Assembly (NCBI RefSeq): GCF_000518885.1
Contig: NZ_JAEL01000009.1
Span: 18,580-82,579 of the forward strand
Direction of reading: 5' to 3'
From: Bacillus sp. J33
Lineage (GTDB): Bacteria > Bacillota > Bacilli > Bacillales > Cytobacillaceae
Length of the DNA stretch: 64,000 nt
Positions 63,291 through 64,000 of the stretch are shown piece after piece; the first letter of the stretch is position 1; the number at the start of each line of letters is the position of its first letter. The notes beneath the pieces are model-generated. The model saw only the letters and a program-made list of their open reading frames with translations. It did no database searches and was not told the DNA's origin. The translations under genes were made by a program, and so were the position numbers.

Positions 63291-63323
63291 AAGGGGCCGC
63301 TCCATTGCTTGGAGCTGCCCCTT
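63291..63323. terminator. Bidirectional terminator between YkvI and TetR genes
   Basis: AAGGGGCCGCTCC (63291-63303) pairs with GGAGCTGCCCCTT (63311-63323) with one mismatch, between converging genes. Confidence 0.65.
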
Positions 63324-63336
63324 ATTAATGCCATCT

Positions 63337-63945
63337 CTAATCCTTGAGGATTCCCGCTGTGTGAATGGGGCCAAAGAAGGTCATTTTAGCCAGAGTGAGT
63401 GCCATTTCCTGAGGGGTATCCTTTAGGTCATCCGCCAGCCATTGCTGTATGACACCCAAGTGAGCAGACGTCACATAGGCCATTAAATAATCAACAGGTA
63501 CTAGAATATCTTTTTCATTTGAAATAGTCTGGAGCTTTTTAAGGAAGTTTTCTTTCATAAATTCCTTAAATTTTACTTGAAAAGCAAGATCGCCTTGTGG
63601 ACCTAATATCAGCTTCATAAACCGTCCGTTTTCCCTCATGTATTCGAATAATTTTACAACAAACGGAAGAGGTTCCCCACGCAGGTTGGCACTGATGATT
63701 TCCCTCGGATTCAAATCCTTCATGAACTCCTGGATTTCCTGAAAAATTTCGTCCTCACTTTGTTCCAATAAATCGTATTTGTCACGGTAGTGCAAGTAAA
63801 AGGTTCCGCGATTAATATCCGCCTTCTCGGTCAAGTCACGGATGGTTATTCCTTCAAACCCTTTTTCCTCCATTAACACCGTTAAGGCATCTCTGATCAT
63901 TCTTTTTGTCCGGAGGATTCTCCGGTCCGTTTTTAAATCTGGCAT
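63337..63945 (-). CDS. TetR/AcrR-family transcriptional regulator
   Basis: A 202-residue TetR regulator with a typical N-terminal HTH (RTKRMIRDALTVLMEEKGFEGITIRDLTEKADINRGTFYLHYRDKYDLL) and a TetR_C_8-type ligand domain. The group (YfiR/YxaF-like in Bacillus) often controls exporters or membrane proteins encoded next door, but the gene upstream lies beyond the window edge. The remaining 55 bases of the window hold its ribosome binding site region (AAAGGCCGATAGAAAG) and nothing else. Confidence 0.85.
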   Translation of the reverse strand: MPDLKTDRRILRTKRMIRDALTVLMEEKGFEGITIRDLTEKADINRGTFYLHYRDKYDLLEQSEDEIFQEIQEFMKDLNPREIISANLRGEPLPFVVKLFEYMRENGRFMKLILGPQGDLAFQVKFKEFMKENFLKKLQTISNEKDILVPVDYLMAYVTSAHLGVIQQWLADDLKDTPQEMALTLAKMTFFGPIHTAGILKD

Positions 63946-64000
63946 CTTTCTATCGGCCTTTCTTCAATTTTTTTTTATCGTTTATGAATATTTCCGGCTT

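Overview
The window is chromosomal DNA of a low-GC, endospore-forming Bacillaceae (Bacillus sensu lato). The evidence is AGGAGG-type ribosome binding sites, frequent TTG/GTG starts, a GerA-type germinant receptor, a bacillolysin, a ytbE-ytbD/ytcD locus laid out as in B. subtilis, and a mifM-like arrest peptide upstream of a second YidC. A genus such as Cytobacillus or Mesobacillus would fit, but the sequence alone does not prove it. No rRNA, tRNA or CRISPR array was seen.

Layout. 0-8.5 kb: scattered single genes (DUF3231, YfcC-type transporter, GNAT, SDR, leucine-carboxymethyltransferase-like enzyme with a terminator in its leader, BcrC-type phosphatase), separated by short stem-loop repeats. 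8.9-13.1 kb: ytbE-ytbD with divergent HxlR regulator ytcD, then yidC2 preceded by a 95-codon mifM-like leader. 13.6-20.5 kb: bacillolysin, a 5' fragment of a group IIC intron, a double-headed MerR regulator, a decayed streptogramin B lyase next to an intact Vat-type streptogramin A acetyltransferase, then DUF2269, DoxX, GrpB and GNAT genes. 20.9-28.4 kb: an AcoR-like sigma-54 activator, then a histidine kinase, response regulator, ATPase and two permeases in LnrJKLMN (linearmycin resistance) order.

28.6-36.8 kb: the most interesting block. A PRD/EIIB-type regulator is followed by an eight-gene cassette (amidohydrolase, small PRD protein, SFCGS protein, DUF4312, DUF4311, DUF4310, DgaE-like PLP ammonia lyase, KDGP-aldolase-like enzyme) and a HAD phosphatase. 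The two integral membrane proteins and two small soluble proteins look like an uncharacterised uptake system feeding an amino-sugar-acid type catabolic route.

37-46.7 kb: exported protein, heme O synthase, PadR/HAAS pair, a lipoprotein with a premature TGA, and a TetR-controlled short-chain fatty acid module (AtoE-like transporter, acyl-CoA ligase, thiolase) whose two promoters share a twin operator with 28-bp spacing. 46.8-55 kb: a decaying metal/copper-type island (HIT remnant, two-component system, small membrane proteins, a beta-propeller gene broken by an internal 142-bp inversion, SHOCT protein, accessory Lgt, Met-rich exported protein, frameshifted CopC-CopD). 55-57.5 kb: gerAA-gerAC without gerAB. 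58.2-63.3 kb: RpiR regulator, M20 deacylase, GNAT and N-succinylamino acid racemase-like enolase, matching the described pathway for irreversible D- to L-amino acid conversion, plus a YkvI transporter. A TetR gene closes the window.

Two dispersed repeat families run through the intergenic DNA: a MITE-like element of about 220 bp (two full-length copies and fragments) and a stem-loop family with a GCGC-closed stem and a conserved tail.
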